Assembly: GCA_019459325.1 (NCBI GenBank)
Contig: JAIBFA010000077.1
Coordinates: forward strand, 1-38,451
Length of the DNA stretch: 38,451 nt
Direction: 5' to 3'
Source: Thiobacillus sp.
GTDB taxonomy: Bacteria; Pseudomonadota; Gammaproteobacteria; Burkholderiales; Thiobacillaceae
Shown piece after piece: positions 24,100 to 32,279 of the stretch (position 1 is its first letter; each line of letters begins with the position of its first letter). The translations under genes were made by a program, and so were the position numbers. The notes below the pieces were generated by a model. It saw only the letters and a program-made list of their open reading frames with translations. It ran no database searches and was not told the DNA's origin.

Positions 24100-26307
24100 C
24101 TAGCCGGCAGCCAGGCGCTCATTGTGGCCGAAGCCACGCCCGTGATCCCCCAGCAGCGCCGTAGCTTCGTGCCCTGAAAGCGGGGCACTGTAATAGAAAC
24201 CCTGCACTTCATGGCATTGCATCTGCTGCAGGCGCGCACGCTGGGATTCGGTTTCGACCCCCTCGGCGACGACGTTGAGATTCATGCCGCGTCCCATGGC
24301 AACCATGGCGTTGACGATGGACATGTTCTCTTCGCGATCGAGATCCTGCACGAAGGACTGATCGATCTTCAGCGTGTGGATGGGGAAGCGCGACAGATAT
24401 TTGAAGGAGCTGTAGCCGGTGCCGAAGTCGTCGATGGCGAGGCGGATGCCGGCGGCGGAAAGGCGTCCAAGCTTGATGGCATTAGCTTCGAAATCGCGCA
24501 TCAGGAGGCTCTCGGTGATTTCCAGTTCCATCTGGTGGCCGTCGAGCGAATACACCTGCACCGCACGCATGACACTGTCGACGAAGTCGGGGCTTTCGAG
24601 CTGGCGAGCGGAAATGTTGACCGACAGCCGCACCAGCGGCAGCCCGGCCTTGCGCCACTCGGCCATTTGCGAGCTGGCCTGGCGCAGCACCCAGTCGCCG
24701 ATGGGAACGATGACGCCGCACTCTTCGGCCACCGGGATGAAATCGATCGGGGTCAGCAGGCCGCGCTGCGGATGCCACCAGCGCAGCAGGGCCTCAAAAC
24801 CGCGCACTTCACCGGTGACGGTATCGACCTGCGGCTGGTAGAACAGGACGAATTCGTTGCGCGCCAGCGCGCGGCGCAGGTCGGCCTCGATCTGCATACG
24901 CTCGGAATAGGGCGCCTGCATGCCGGATTCCCAGAACTGCAGGCGGCTGCGGCCCTGCGCCTTGGCCTGGTACATGGCGATTTCGGCCTGGCGGATCAGG
25001 CTGTCGATCATGTCGCCGTCTTCCGGCGCGACGCAGGCCCCGATGCTGACCGAGATATAGATTTCGTGGCCCTTGACGTAGACCGGCTTCGACAGCACCT
25101 GGATGATCTTGCGGCAGATGTGTTCGACGTCGCTGCGCGACACCAGGGTGGGCAGCAGCACGGCGAATTCGTCGCCGCCCAGGCGCGCCAGCGTATCGCC
25201 TTCGCGCAGGCACTGGCGCAGCCGTGCGCCGACCGCCAGCAGCAGTTCGTCGCCGATGGTGTGGCCGAGCGAGTCATTGATGACCTTGAAGTGGTCGAGG
25301 TCGAGGCTCAGCACCGCCAGCGGTTTCTGGGTGCGCTTGGCCTGCGCCAGCATGAGGCCGAGGTGGTCGCGGAACAGCGCACGGTTGGGCAGACCGGTGA
25401 GCAGGTCGTGATAGGCCTGATAGTGCACGGTTTCCTCGGCCTGCTTGCGTTCGGTGACGTCCTTGGCGACGCCGTAGCTGCCGATGAAGCGCTGCTCGAA
25501 CGGGCTGGCTTCCTCGTCGTACATGCCGGTGGCGGTGAGCTCGACCGACTTGCAGCGGCCGGTCATCAGGCGCGGACGCCGCATCCCCGGGTTGCACTTG
25601 AGGCGGATTTCGATGTTGCGCGCGCTGCGGTCGCCGGCGCGCCGCTCGTTGAACACATGCTCGGCACGGGCGATGTCGTCTTCGTGGATCACCAGGCTGT
25701 AATGCTGGCCGAGCAATTCCTCGTTGCGGTAGCCGAGCAGGCTTTCGACGCGGTCGTTGACGAAGGTGAAGCGGCCGTCGCAGTCCAGCGTGTAGATGAA
25801 ATCAGGCGAGCTGTTGACCAGAAAGCGATGCCACTTTTCCGACTGCTGCAGGCGCTGCAGGATGTGGTTGTTTTCCTTTTCCAGACGACGCCGCGTCAGC
25901 GTGTTGTCGATGCGGCGCAACAATTCTTCGGGTTCGTAGGGTTTGCGCACGAAGTCGGCCGCGCCCCCGCGCAAGGCGCGGATCGCGGCATCGATGGTGC
26001 TGTCGCCGGACACCACGATCACCGGCGTATCGGCGCTGCGGTCGGCGACGAAGCGCAACACTTCGTTGCCGTTGAGGTCGGGCATGCCGAGATCGAGCAG
26101 GATCGCATCGAACTGCTGCTTGCCGATGGCGATCAGCGCCTCGCAGCCCCCGTTGGCGGCCACCACATCGTAATCACGGGAAGCGAGCAGACGCGTGAGT
26201 CCCTCCAGAATCAGCGGCTCGTCGTCCACCACCAGAAGGCGCGGGCGCACCGGAAAGCTGCTGACCGTGCTGCGCTGCGGGGGGGATTCGATGGGATCGT
26301 CTGACAT
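24100..26307 (-). CDS. Response regulator with PAS, GGDEF and EAL domains (c-di-GMP turnover)
   Basis: A 735-residue cytoplasmic signalling protein. An N-terminal receiver domain has acidic D28-D29, phospho-acceptor D72 (LLLDLGMPD) and the RKPYEP lysine near 122. A PAS domain spans about 150-285. The GGDEF diguanylate cyclase motif is intact at 377-381, with an inhibitory RxxD site (R368-D371) five residues before it. The EAL domain has EALLR (505-509) and DDFGTG (626-631), so both synthesis and breakdown of cyclic di-GMP are possible. AAGGAG lies a few bases ahead of ATG 26307. It starts 21 bases after the kinase gene, so the pair forms one operon. The target process (motility, biofilm) is not evident from neighbours. 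Confidence 0.93.
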   Translation of the reverse strand: MSDDPIESPPQRSTVSSFPVRPRLLVVDDEPLILEGLTRLLASRDYDVVAANGGCEALIAIGKQQFDAILLDLGMPDLNGNEVLRFVADRSADTPVIVVSGDSTIDAAIRALRGGAADFVRKPYEPEELLRRIDNTLTRRRLEKENNHILQRLQQSEKWHRFLVNSSPDFIYTLDCDGRFTFVNDRVESLLGYRNEELLGQHYSLVIHEDDIARAEHVFNERRAGDRSARNIEIRLKCNPGMRRPRLMTGRCKSVELTATGMYDEEASPFEQRFIGSYGVAKDVTERKQAEETVHYQAYHDLLTGLPNRALFRDHLGLMLAQAKRTQKPLAVLSLDLDHFKVINDSLGHTIGDELLLAVGARLRQCLREGDTLARLGGDEFAVLLPTLVSRSDVEHICRKIIQVLSKPVYVKGHEIYISVSIGACVAPEDGDMIDSLIRQAEIAMYQAKAQGRSRLQFWESGMQAPYSERMQIEADLRRALARNEFVLFYQPQVDTVTGEVRGFEALLRWWHPQRGLLTPIDFIPVAEECGVIVPIGDWVLRQASSQMAEWRKAGLPLVRLSVNISARQLESPDFVDSVMRAVQVYSLDGHQMELEITESLLMRDFEANAIKLGRLSAAGIRLAIDDFGTGYSSFKYLSRFPIHTLKIDQSFVQDLDREENMSIVNAMVAMGRGMNLNVVAEGVETESQRARLQQMQCHEVQGFYYSAPLSGHEATALLGDHGRGFGHNERLAAG

Positions 26308-26328
26308 GGGGGTTCTCCTTGAGCCGGG

Positions 26329-28299
26329 TTACATAGACCCGTAGCGTGTTGTCGTGAGCGGGGCCTGGCCGTTCTGCAAGGTCGGCAGGCGGATCAGGAA
26401 ATGGGTGCCCTGCGGCGTGCTGGTGCAACTGAGATGGCCGTTCATGCGCTCGACCAGGCTGCGGCTGATGGTCAGACCAAGCCCGGCATGATCGCCGCCC
26501 TTTTCGCTGACCACCGGTTCGAACAAGTGCGAGGCCACCGCGGACGGCAGGCCGGGGCCCGTATCGGCCACTTCGATTTCGACTTGGCGCTGTCCCTCTG
26601 CCATGACCAGCCGGGTGGTGAATTTCAAGTGGCCGCCGGCGTGCATGGCCTCGACCGCATTTTTGGCCAAATTGAACAGCACCTGCTTCAGCAAGTCCTT
26701 GTGTAGCGGCATCGGCGGCACATCGGGGTTGAGGTCGATCTGCACATTGACCTTGTTCGGCGTGAACAGGGTGCCGAGCGCCATTCGCACCAGTTCGGAG
26801 ACGATGCTATTGACCGACACCAGCTCGAGCGCGGCAGCGGGCGATGCGCTTTCTTCAGCCGCGGTGATGCCGCGCACGATGCGCGCCACCCGTTCGATTT
26901 CGTCGCCGATGATGCCGAGATCGCGCTGCACCGCCGAATCCGTGCCCAGACGATCGGACAGCAGGTTGACGTAATTTCGCATGATGGTGAGCGGGTTGGC
27001 CACTTCGTGAATGGCGCGCCGCACCCGGTCACGCGGGATGCCGTCACCCTGCGCCAGGGGCACCGCAGGCACCGGCGCGACCGCAGCCGAAACCGGCATC
27101 AGCGCCTCGCCACACTCGGCCAGCGTGAAGCGCCAGAGCGGAGACATGCTGAGGTCGGGCAAGGGATCGCCCACCACCAGCACGCCCACCAGGCCATCGT
27201 TCAGCGCCAGCGGCTGGCACATGAAGCGCGACACGCCGAGCAGGCGGGCGATCTGATCGTCGACCAGCGCTGCATCGGCCTCGCCGCGCTCGAACAGCTG
27301 GGGGGCGCTGCGCGCCAGCGCGCGCGACAGGGATGAATGGCCGTCGTCCGGCGGGATCGCCAGCGCGCGCAGGCCAGCCGCCGCTGGAATCAGCGGCGTG
27401 AGCCGCAGACTGCTGTCGGTGGCAGGGGCAAACAGGCAGGCGCGTTCGATGCCGAACAGCGCATGCAAGGCGTCCTGCAGCAGGGCAAACACCTGTTCGC
27501 TCCCCTGCGCCCGGCGGAAATGGCTGTGCAACGCCGACTGCGCCGCCTGCCCGGCATACAGCCGGGCGAGACGATCGAATCCCGCCCCATTCGTCTGCGC
27601 CATCGCATCGACCAGCCCGAAGCGCTGTGCCAGCTGGCGTGTCTGGATCTGACTGTCGGCCAGCAACTGGGCCGCTTCGCCCGCGCCCATCTGCAGGGCG
27701 GCGAGCGCGGCGCGCACGTCCACGCTGTCCACCGCATCGGCCCGGGTCACGAGTTGATAGGCCAGCTGGACGATGCGCACCAGCGGATGAGCCGCGCGCC
27801 CGCGTGCCAGCGGCTCGGCGTGATAGCGCACGGCGTCGGCCAGCCAGCCGTCGGTGTCGAGTTCGGTCAGCCAGTCGGCGGCGTGCGCCGGCGGCGCAAT
27901 GTCCATATCGAGATAATCCGCCAGATTGTGGGCGAGGCCCGCGGTCCAGGCCGCCTCGCCATCGGCCACGCCGGAGCGCACCACCAGCGCCTGCGCCAGG
28001 TGCGCCACGCCGATCGACTGCCGCCAGCGCGCCGCATAGGTCGCCTGCGCAGCCCCCACCGCGACCGGCGCAGCCAGCAGCAGCGCCCGCAGCAGATCCT
28101 GCTGGTGTGGGCCGAAATCGGGGGGCAGCAGACGCAGACGCAGTGCCAGCACCGGGTCGCAACGCACGCAGGCCGCAAATTCCGCCTGCGCGGCCTCGCC
28201 TCGCATCAGTAGTTCCAGCGCTTCGGCCACCACACCGGGGGCACAGAGACACGCCGTTAGCTCCGATTTCTTTAGTAAATTATCCGGAAGTTCTCGCAT
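26329..28299 (-). CDS. Sensor histidine kinase with HDOD-like and GAF-like N-terminus
   Basis: A 656-residue soluble kinase and the likely partner of the response regulator encoded next. It has no membrane segment or signal. The first 220 residues resemble an HDOD domain (AEFAACVRCDPVLALRLR, then AWTAGLAHNLADYLD), though without a clear HD metal pair. About 250-400 reads as a GAF-like sensor region. The kinase core begins with the phospho-acceptor H431 in IHEVANPL, then the N box NLAKNAVEAM, G1 box DTGPGLP and G2 box GLGLTISRS. The HEVANPL box is slightly unusual next to the common HE(I/L)RNPL. Start ATG 28299 lacks a visible ribosome site and lies only about 10 bases past a possible -10 element. 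Confidence 0.88.
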   Translation of the reverse strand: MRELPDNLLKKSELTACLCAPGVVAEALELLMRGEAAQAEFAACVRCDPVLALRLRLLPPDFGPHQQDLLRALLLAAPVAVGAAQATYAARWRQSIGVAHLAQALVVRSGVADGEAAWTAGLAHNLADYLDMDIAPPAHAADWLTELDTDGWLADAVRYHAEPLARGRAAHPLVRIVQLAYQLVTRADAVDSVDVRAALAALQMGAGEAAQLLADSQIQTRQLAQRFGLVDAMAQTNGAGFDRLARLYAGQAAQSALHSHFRRAQGSEQVFALLQDALHALFGIERACLFAPATDSSLRLTPLIPAAAGLRALAIPPDDGHSSLSRALARSAPQLFERGEADAALVDDQIARLLGVSRFMCQPLALNDGLVGVLVVGDPLPDLSMSPLWRFTLAECGEALMPVSAAVAPVPAVPLAQGDGIPRDRVRRAIHEVANPLTIMRNYVNLLSDRLGTDSAVQRDLGIIGDEIERVARIVRGITAAEESASPAAALELVSVNSIVSELVRMALGTLFTPNKVNVQIDLNPDVPPMPLHKDLLKQVLFNLAKNAVEAMHAGGHLKFTTRLVMAEGQRQVEIEVADTGPGLPSAVASHLFEPVVSEKGGDHAGLGLTISRSLVERMNGHLSCTSTPQGTHFLIRLPTLQNGQAPLTTTRYGSM

Positions 28300-28309
28300 G
28301 TCATTGCTA

Positions 28310-28337
28310 TATATAATAAATTTTGCTACACCGTCAA
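28310..28337 (-). promoter_or_regulatory. Candidate promoter of the kinase-response regulator operon
   Basis: Read leftward, TTGACG (28337-28332) and TATATA (28315-28310) are separated by 16 bases. Transcription would start only a few bases before the ATG at 28299, giving a nearly leaderless message, which fits the lack of a ribosome site. The surrounding AT-rich stretch leaves other -10 choices. Confidence 0.45.
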
Positions 28338-28457
28338 TCTTGGGCTATAAAATATCTGGGCCGGTGCCATGAACTGTTGTTTTCAAGTTTTGACTGACAT
28401 GTCCGTAGATCGCCCATGGTGTTAAATTCCTGCCGCCCCTCATTGAAACGAAAGCAT

Positions 28458-29426
28458 ATGAAAGCTGTACTGTCCGGATTGATTTTATTGTGTGTGCACA
28501 CCGGCGCCGCGGCGCTCGATGGCAACGCGTCCCTGCAGTGGAGCGATCAGATCGGCACGCCCGTGACCGCCCCGCAATCGACGCCCGACTACGCGTCGAT
28601 GCCCGAATTGAGCGCGCAATCGGTGCTGGTGTTCGACCAGGCCAGCGGCCAGCCGCTGCTGGCGAAAAACGCCACCTTGCAGACTCCGATCGCCTCGATC
28701 ACCAAACTGATGACCGCCATGCTGGTGATGGACGCCGACCAGCCGCTGGACGAAAAGATCACCATCACCTCCGCCGACCGCGACACCCTCAAGGGCACCG
28801 GTTCGCGTCTGGCCATCGGTTCCAGCTATACGCGCGGCCAGCTGCTGCATCTGGCGCTGATCGCCTCCGACAACCGCGCCGCGCACGCGCTGGGGCGCAC
28901 CTACCCGGGTGGGCTGGAGCGCTTCGTCGCCACCATGAATCGCATGGCGCGCGCACTGGGCATGCAGGATACGGTGTACGTCGAACCCACCGGATTGTCG
29001 AGCGGCAACCGTTCTACCGCGCTCGACCTCGCCAGGCTCGCCAATTACGCCCATCAGAATTACCCTGAAATCCGCCACATCAGCAGCACCGGCCATTACA
29101 CACTCGGCACCCAGCGCGTAGTGCTGAAGAAAAAGCACCAGAAGGCGCGCGTGCTGTATCGCCCGGTCGCATTCAACAACACCAATCGATTTACCCGTGC
29201 GGAAGACTGGCACATCGGCCTCTCCAAGACCGGCTTCATCAACGAGGCCGGCCATTGCCTGGTGATGCAGGCGCAGGTCGCCAACCGCGATGTCATTATC
29301 GTACTGCTCGACGCGCAAGGCACCAACCGCCGCGCCGGCGACGCCGCCCGCATCAAGCGGTGGCTGGAATCCGGCAGCCTGACGCACCGCGTCGACAACC
29401 GCCACATTCCCGCCTCGCGCACCTGA
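28458..29426 (+). CDS. pbpG: D-alanyl-D-alanine endopeptidase (penicillin-binding protein 7-like)
   Basis: A 322-residue periplasmic peptidase of family S11 that cuts D,D cross-links in peptidoglycan. A signal peptide covers residues 1 to about 19 (MKAVLSGLILLCVHTGAAA). ATG 28458 is preferred over a start at 28416 because it begins this signal. The three penicillin-binding motifs are complete: S80-I-T-K83, S137-D-N139 and K257-T-G259. Length and the absence of a C-terminal amphipathic anchor fit PbpG rather than DacA-type carboxypeptidases. It is transcribed away from the kinase operon and is followed by a strong hairpin, so it is probably a single-gene unit. Confidence 0.9.
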   Translation: MKAVLSGLILLCVHTGAAALDGNASLQWSDQIGTPVTAPQSTPDYASMPELSAQSVLVFDQASGQPLLAKNATLQTPIASITKLMTAMLVMDADQPLDEKITITSADRDTLKGTGSRLAIGSSYTRGQLLHLALIASDNRAAHALGRTYPGGLERFVATMNRMARALGMQDTVYVEPTGLSSGNRSTALDLARLANYAHQNYPEIRHISSTGHYTLGTQRVVLKKKHQKARVLYRPVAFNNTNRFTRAEDWHIGLSKTGFINEAGHCLVMQAQVANRDVIIVLLDAQGTNRRAGDAARIKRWLESGSLTHRVDNRHIPASRT

Positions 29427-29443
29427 ATTTCTTCTGCCCAGGC

Positions 29444-29485
29444 AGATCGGGCTTTCACGGGCACCCGCCCGTGAAAGCCCGATCT
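29444..29485 (+). terminator. 19-bp perfect hairpin after pbpG
   Basis: Arms 29444-29462 and 29467-29485 (right arm GCCCGTGAAAGCCCGATCT) pair without mismatch around loop ACCC, 18 bases past the pbpG stop. Only CATTT follows, so the U-tract is weak, but the very stable stem should end or protect the transcript. Confidence 0.7.
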
Positions 29486-29575
29486 CATTTGGCGTGCCCA
29501 TCTGGGAGGCGCCCTCTGCGCCGGGCTCACGCGACGGCGTTATGATGAACGCCCCAGCCGCCCGCCTTCCCGTGA

Positions 29576-30532
29576 ATGTCGCCCGATCTCGCACAGCAAC
29601 TGCTGCTTAAAACGCTGCTGCCCCTGTCCCTGCTGATCGCCGCCGGCGGGATCTGGCCGCGCTGGCAGTCCGGCATCTCCATCGTCGGCTTGCGCGGCGA
29701 GATCAACCGGCTGGTGCTGAACTTCTTCGCGCCCATGCTGTTCTTCGCCGCGGGCGCCGCCGCCACGGTCGACCTCGCCATCCTGCAGGTACCGCTGATC
29801 CTCGGCGCCGCCACCCTGTTCGGCCTCGGACTCGCCGCGCTGGCGCTGTTCGCCACCCCGCTCGGACGGGGCCTGTCGCGGCCGCAGTGCGGCGCCATCA
29901 TGCTGGCGTCCGGCTTCGGCAACGTGCTGTTCTTCGGCTATCCCTTTCTCACCACGGTGTTCGGCGAATCGGGCGCGCGCTATCCCTTCTTTGCCGACAT
30001 GCTCTCCACCACGCCGCTGGTGTGGTCGCTCGGCGTGTGGATCGCCTTCCGCTGCGGCAAGCACACCGAACATGCCTCGTTCCTGAGAATGTGGCTGACG
30101 CTGCCGCCGGTGTGGGGCTTCGCCGCCGGCATCGCGGTCAATCTTTCCGGCGCGGCGCTCGACCCGCTGGTCGAGGCCGCGCGCTGGGCAGGCAGCCCGA
30201 CCATTCCGTTGATGCTGTTCGTGCTGGGCCTCACCATTCCCTGGCACGACCTGCGCCCGCAAAAGGCTGTCTTTGTCGCGCTCGGCATCAAGCTGGCGCT
30301 GATGCCGCTGCTGGCGCTCGGCATCGCGCTGGCGTGGCCGGGCAAGCTCACCGAGCCGGGCGAGGCGGCGGTGCTGGAAGCCGCCATGCCGACCATGGTG
30401 ATGGTCATCGCGCTGGCCGACCGCTTCGGGCTCGACACCCGACTGGCAGGCCTCATCATGGGCTGGTCAACGCTGGTGGGATTGGTTACGCTGCCATTCT
30501 GGCTTGTCGTCGTGAAAGGCATCGCATCATGA
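29576..30532 (+). CDS. AEC-family permease
   Basis: A 318-residue inner-membrane carrier of the auxin efflux carrier (AEC) family with about ten hydrophobic segments. Typical features are the NFFAPMLFFAAGA region (about 49-61), GFGNVLFFGYPFL (about 116-128), and a C-terminal EAAMPTMVMVIALADRFGLD segment (about 267-286) close to the family's AxPxA...A..Y block. Bacterial members move malate, malonate or other small organic acids. The stop overlaps the start of the following reductase gene (ATGA), so a substrate linked to tartronate semialdehyde or a related hydroxy acid is inferred. The start ATG 29576 has no strong ribosome site. Confidence 0.85.
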   Translation: MSPDLAQQLLLKTLLPLSLLIAAGGIWPRWQSGISIVGLRGEINRLVLNFFAPMLFFAAGAAATVDLAILQVPLILGAATLFGLGLAALALFATPLGRGLSRPQCGAIMLASGFGNVLFFGYPFLTTVFGESGARYPFFADMLSTTPLVWSLGVWIAFRCGKHTEHASFLRMWLTLPPVWGFAAGIAVNLSGAALDPLVEAARWAGSPTIPLMLFVLGLTIPWHDLRPQKAVFVALGIKLALMPLLALGIALAWPGKLTEPGEAAVLEAAMPTMVMVIALADRFGLDTRLAGLIMGWSTLVGLVTLPFWLVVVKGIAS

Positions 30533-31419
30533 AAATCGGATTCATCGGCAGCGGCATCATGGGCCGCCCCATGGCGGAAAACCTGCTGCGCGCGGGGCAC
30601 CAATTATTCGTCTACGGCCGCCGCTTCGACCGCCTCGAACCGATGCTGGTCGCCGGCGCCCTCGGCAAGGGCACGCCCGCCGAAGTCGCCGCCGAAGCCG
30701 ACATCAGCTTCACCGTTGTCTCCGACACCACCGACGTCGAACAGATCATCCTCGGCGACCGCGGCTTGGTGCACGGCGCCCGCCCCGGCCACACTATCGT
30801 CGACATGAGCACCGTGTCGCCCTCCGCCACCCGCCGCATCGCTGCCGCGCTGGCCGAACGCGGCGTCCACATGCTCGACGCCCCGGTGTCGGGCGGCGAA
30901 ACCGGCGCGCGCGAAGGGACGCTGTCGATCATGGTCGGCGGCGAAGCGCCGATCTTCGAAAAAGTGCGCCCGCTGTTCGAAATCCTCGGCAAGAACATCG
31001 TCCACGTCGGCGGCCACGGCGCCGGCCAGGTCGTCAAATGCTGCAACCAGATCGTCGTCGGCCTCACCTTCGAGGGCGTCGCCGAGGCGATATTGCTGGC
31101 ACGCCGCAACGGCGTCGACCCGGTCAAGATGCGCGAAGCGCTGATGGGTGGCTTCGCCGGCAGCCGCATCCTCGAAGTTCACGGCCAGCGCATGCTCGAC
31201 TCCAACTACAAGCCCGGCTTCAAGGTCAAACTGCACCACAAGGACATGGCCATCGTCATGGACAACGCACAGGAAACCGCCACGCCGCTGCCGGGCGCCG
31301 CGCTCATTGCGCAACAGATGAACGCGCTGATGGGTGCCGGCGACAGCGAACTCGACTCCTCGGCCATCATGCGCGCGCTCGAACGGCTGACCGGCGAGAA
31401 TCTCGGCAACGGCAAGTGA
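30529..31419 (+). CDS. Second 2-hydroxy-3-oxopropionate (tartronate semialdehyde) reductase
   Basis: A 296-residue beta-hydroxyacid dehydrogenase, paralogous to the enzyme at 20038-20916. The two align without gaps over the first 180 residues, and 49 of 70 positions from 111 to 180 are identical by eye. It has the Rossmann motif FIGSGIMGRPMA (5-16), DAPVSGG (117-123) and catalytic K170 in GQVVKCCNQ. The GGFAGSRILEVHG block supports the GlxR/GarR subgroup. It is translationally coupled to the AEC permease upstream. The two copies may serve different uptake systems or differ in cofactor or substrate; sequence alone does not decide this. Confidence 0.88.
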   Translation: MKIGFIGSGIMGRPMAENLLRAGHQLFVYGRRFDRLEPMLVAGALGKGTPAEVAAEADISFTVVSDTTDVEQIILGDRGLVHGARPGHTIVDMSTVSPSATRRIAAALAERGVHMLDAPVSGGETGAREGTLSIMVGGEAPIFEKVRPLFEILGKNIVHVGGHGAGQVVKCCNQIVVGLTFEGVAEAILLARRNGVDPVKMREALMGGFAGSRILEVHGQRMLDSNYKPGFKVKLHHKDMAIVMDNAQETATPLPGAALIAQQMNALMGAGDSELDSSAIMRALERLTGENLGNGK

Positions 31420-31571
31420 GCGGCAAGGCGCGCGTCGATGCGGGGGCGTGCGAAACACGCGGAATAGCCGCACAAAAATTGCCCGCGAACGAAACCGCGA
31501 ACGCAACACCGGGTCAAATGCTGATCGATCTGCTGGAAGCGCTCGTCGACGAAACCGGACGTTCGCGCTAG
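31416..31571 (+). CDS. Possible 51-residue small protein
   Basis: A short frame begins with GTG inside the last codons of the reductase gene (GTGA overlap) and ends at 31571. The C-terminal half (MLIDLLEALVDETGRSR) could be a helix; the rest is unremarkable. The overlap and same orientation are the only support. It may equally be the unselected tail of the operon. Confidence 0.3.
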   Translation: MSGKARVDAGACETRGIAAQKLPANETANATPGQMLIDLLEALVDETGRSR

Positions 31572-31637
31572 GCGCCTGAACAAAACCACCCCCTGGGGCT
31601 TTTGCTTCCTGCGGGTCTTTCGCTCGAAGGGAATGCC

Positions 31638-32207
31638 ATGCTGCGAGCCCGACAGTCGACGCTCCTTCTCGTTTCGTTGCTGAGCGCCCCGGTTTGGGCA
31701 GCAACTTACCAGCTTGACCCCAGCCATACCTTCCCGCAATTTGAAATCGATCATCTCTGGTTTTTCACCGAGCGCGGCCAATTCGCACGTGTTCAGGGCA
31801 GCCTCGAATACGACGTCAAACAACATACCGGAATCCTTGAAGTCGTTATCGATGCCACTTCGCTTGACACGGGAAACGATGAACGTGACGCCGTCCTCAA
31901 GGGGGCAGGCTGGTTCGATATCAGCCGCTACCCAACCATCACCTTCCGTAGCCAGCGCTTCATATTCGAGCAGGACCAGCTGGCGGCGATTGAAGGCAAA
32001 TTGACGATGCTGGGCATGGCGCAGCCGATGAGGCTGGAGATCGCCCGGATCCAGTGCGTATTGAATCTGGCTTCCAGAAAGCGGCGTTGCGAGGCCGATG
32101 CAAGCGGAACGCTTCAGCGTTCCCGCTTTGGTATGCGCACCGGCCAACCCTTTATTGGCGATGAAGTCAGGCTACGCATCCAGGCAAGGACTTATCCGGA
32201 AAACTGA
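31638..32207 (+). CDS. YceI-family periplasmic protein
   Basis: A 189-residue exported protein. ATG 31638 begins a signal peptide ending about WAATYQ (residue 22), with GAAGGG about 8 bases ahead; a longer frame to 31602 would spoil the signal. The mature part has the YceI lipocalin-like barrel signatures: YQLDPSHTFPQFEIDHLWF at its start, FDISRYPTITFRS in the middle, and an LTMLGMAQPMRLEI strand. YceI proteins bind isoprenoid-type lipids, and some respond to pH or osmotic stress; the ligand here is unknown. The gene stands alone between the reductase operon and gabD. Confidence 0.9.
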   Translation: MLRARQSTLLLVSLLSAPVWAATYQLDPSHTFPQFEIDHLWFFTERGQFARVQGSLEYDVKQHTGILEVVIDATSLDTGNDERDAVLKGAGWFDISRYPTITFRSQRFIFEQDQLAAIEGKLTMLGMAQPMRLEIARIQCVLNLASRKRRCEADASGTLQRSRFGMRTGQPFIGDEVRLRIQARTYPEN

Positions 32208-32279
32208 ATGTCAATGCAGGTCACGCATGTAGGTTCGGGTAAGGCACAATGACCGCTCAGCCTTGCACAATATGGGGGA

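Noticed and set aside
24211-26304. Rightward 697-residue open frame opposite the response regulator
   Set aside because: It is the antisense shadow of a gene with clear REC, GGDEF and EAL motifs; its composition (V, A, D, Q, H-rich) is typical of a mirrored GC-rich frame.
28312-28317. Perfect TATAAT on the plus strand
   Set aside because: No -35 at a usable distance, and it lies about 140 bases before the next rightward gene; probably chance in an AT-rich stretch.
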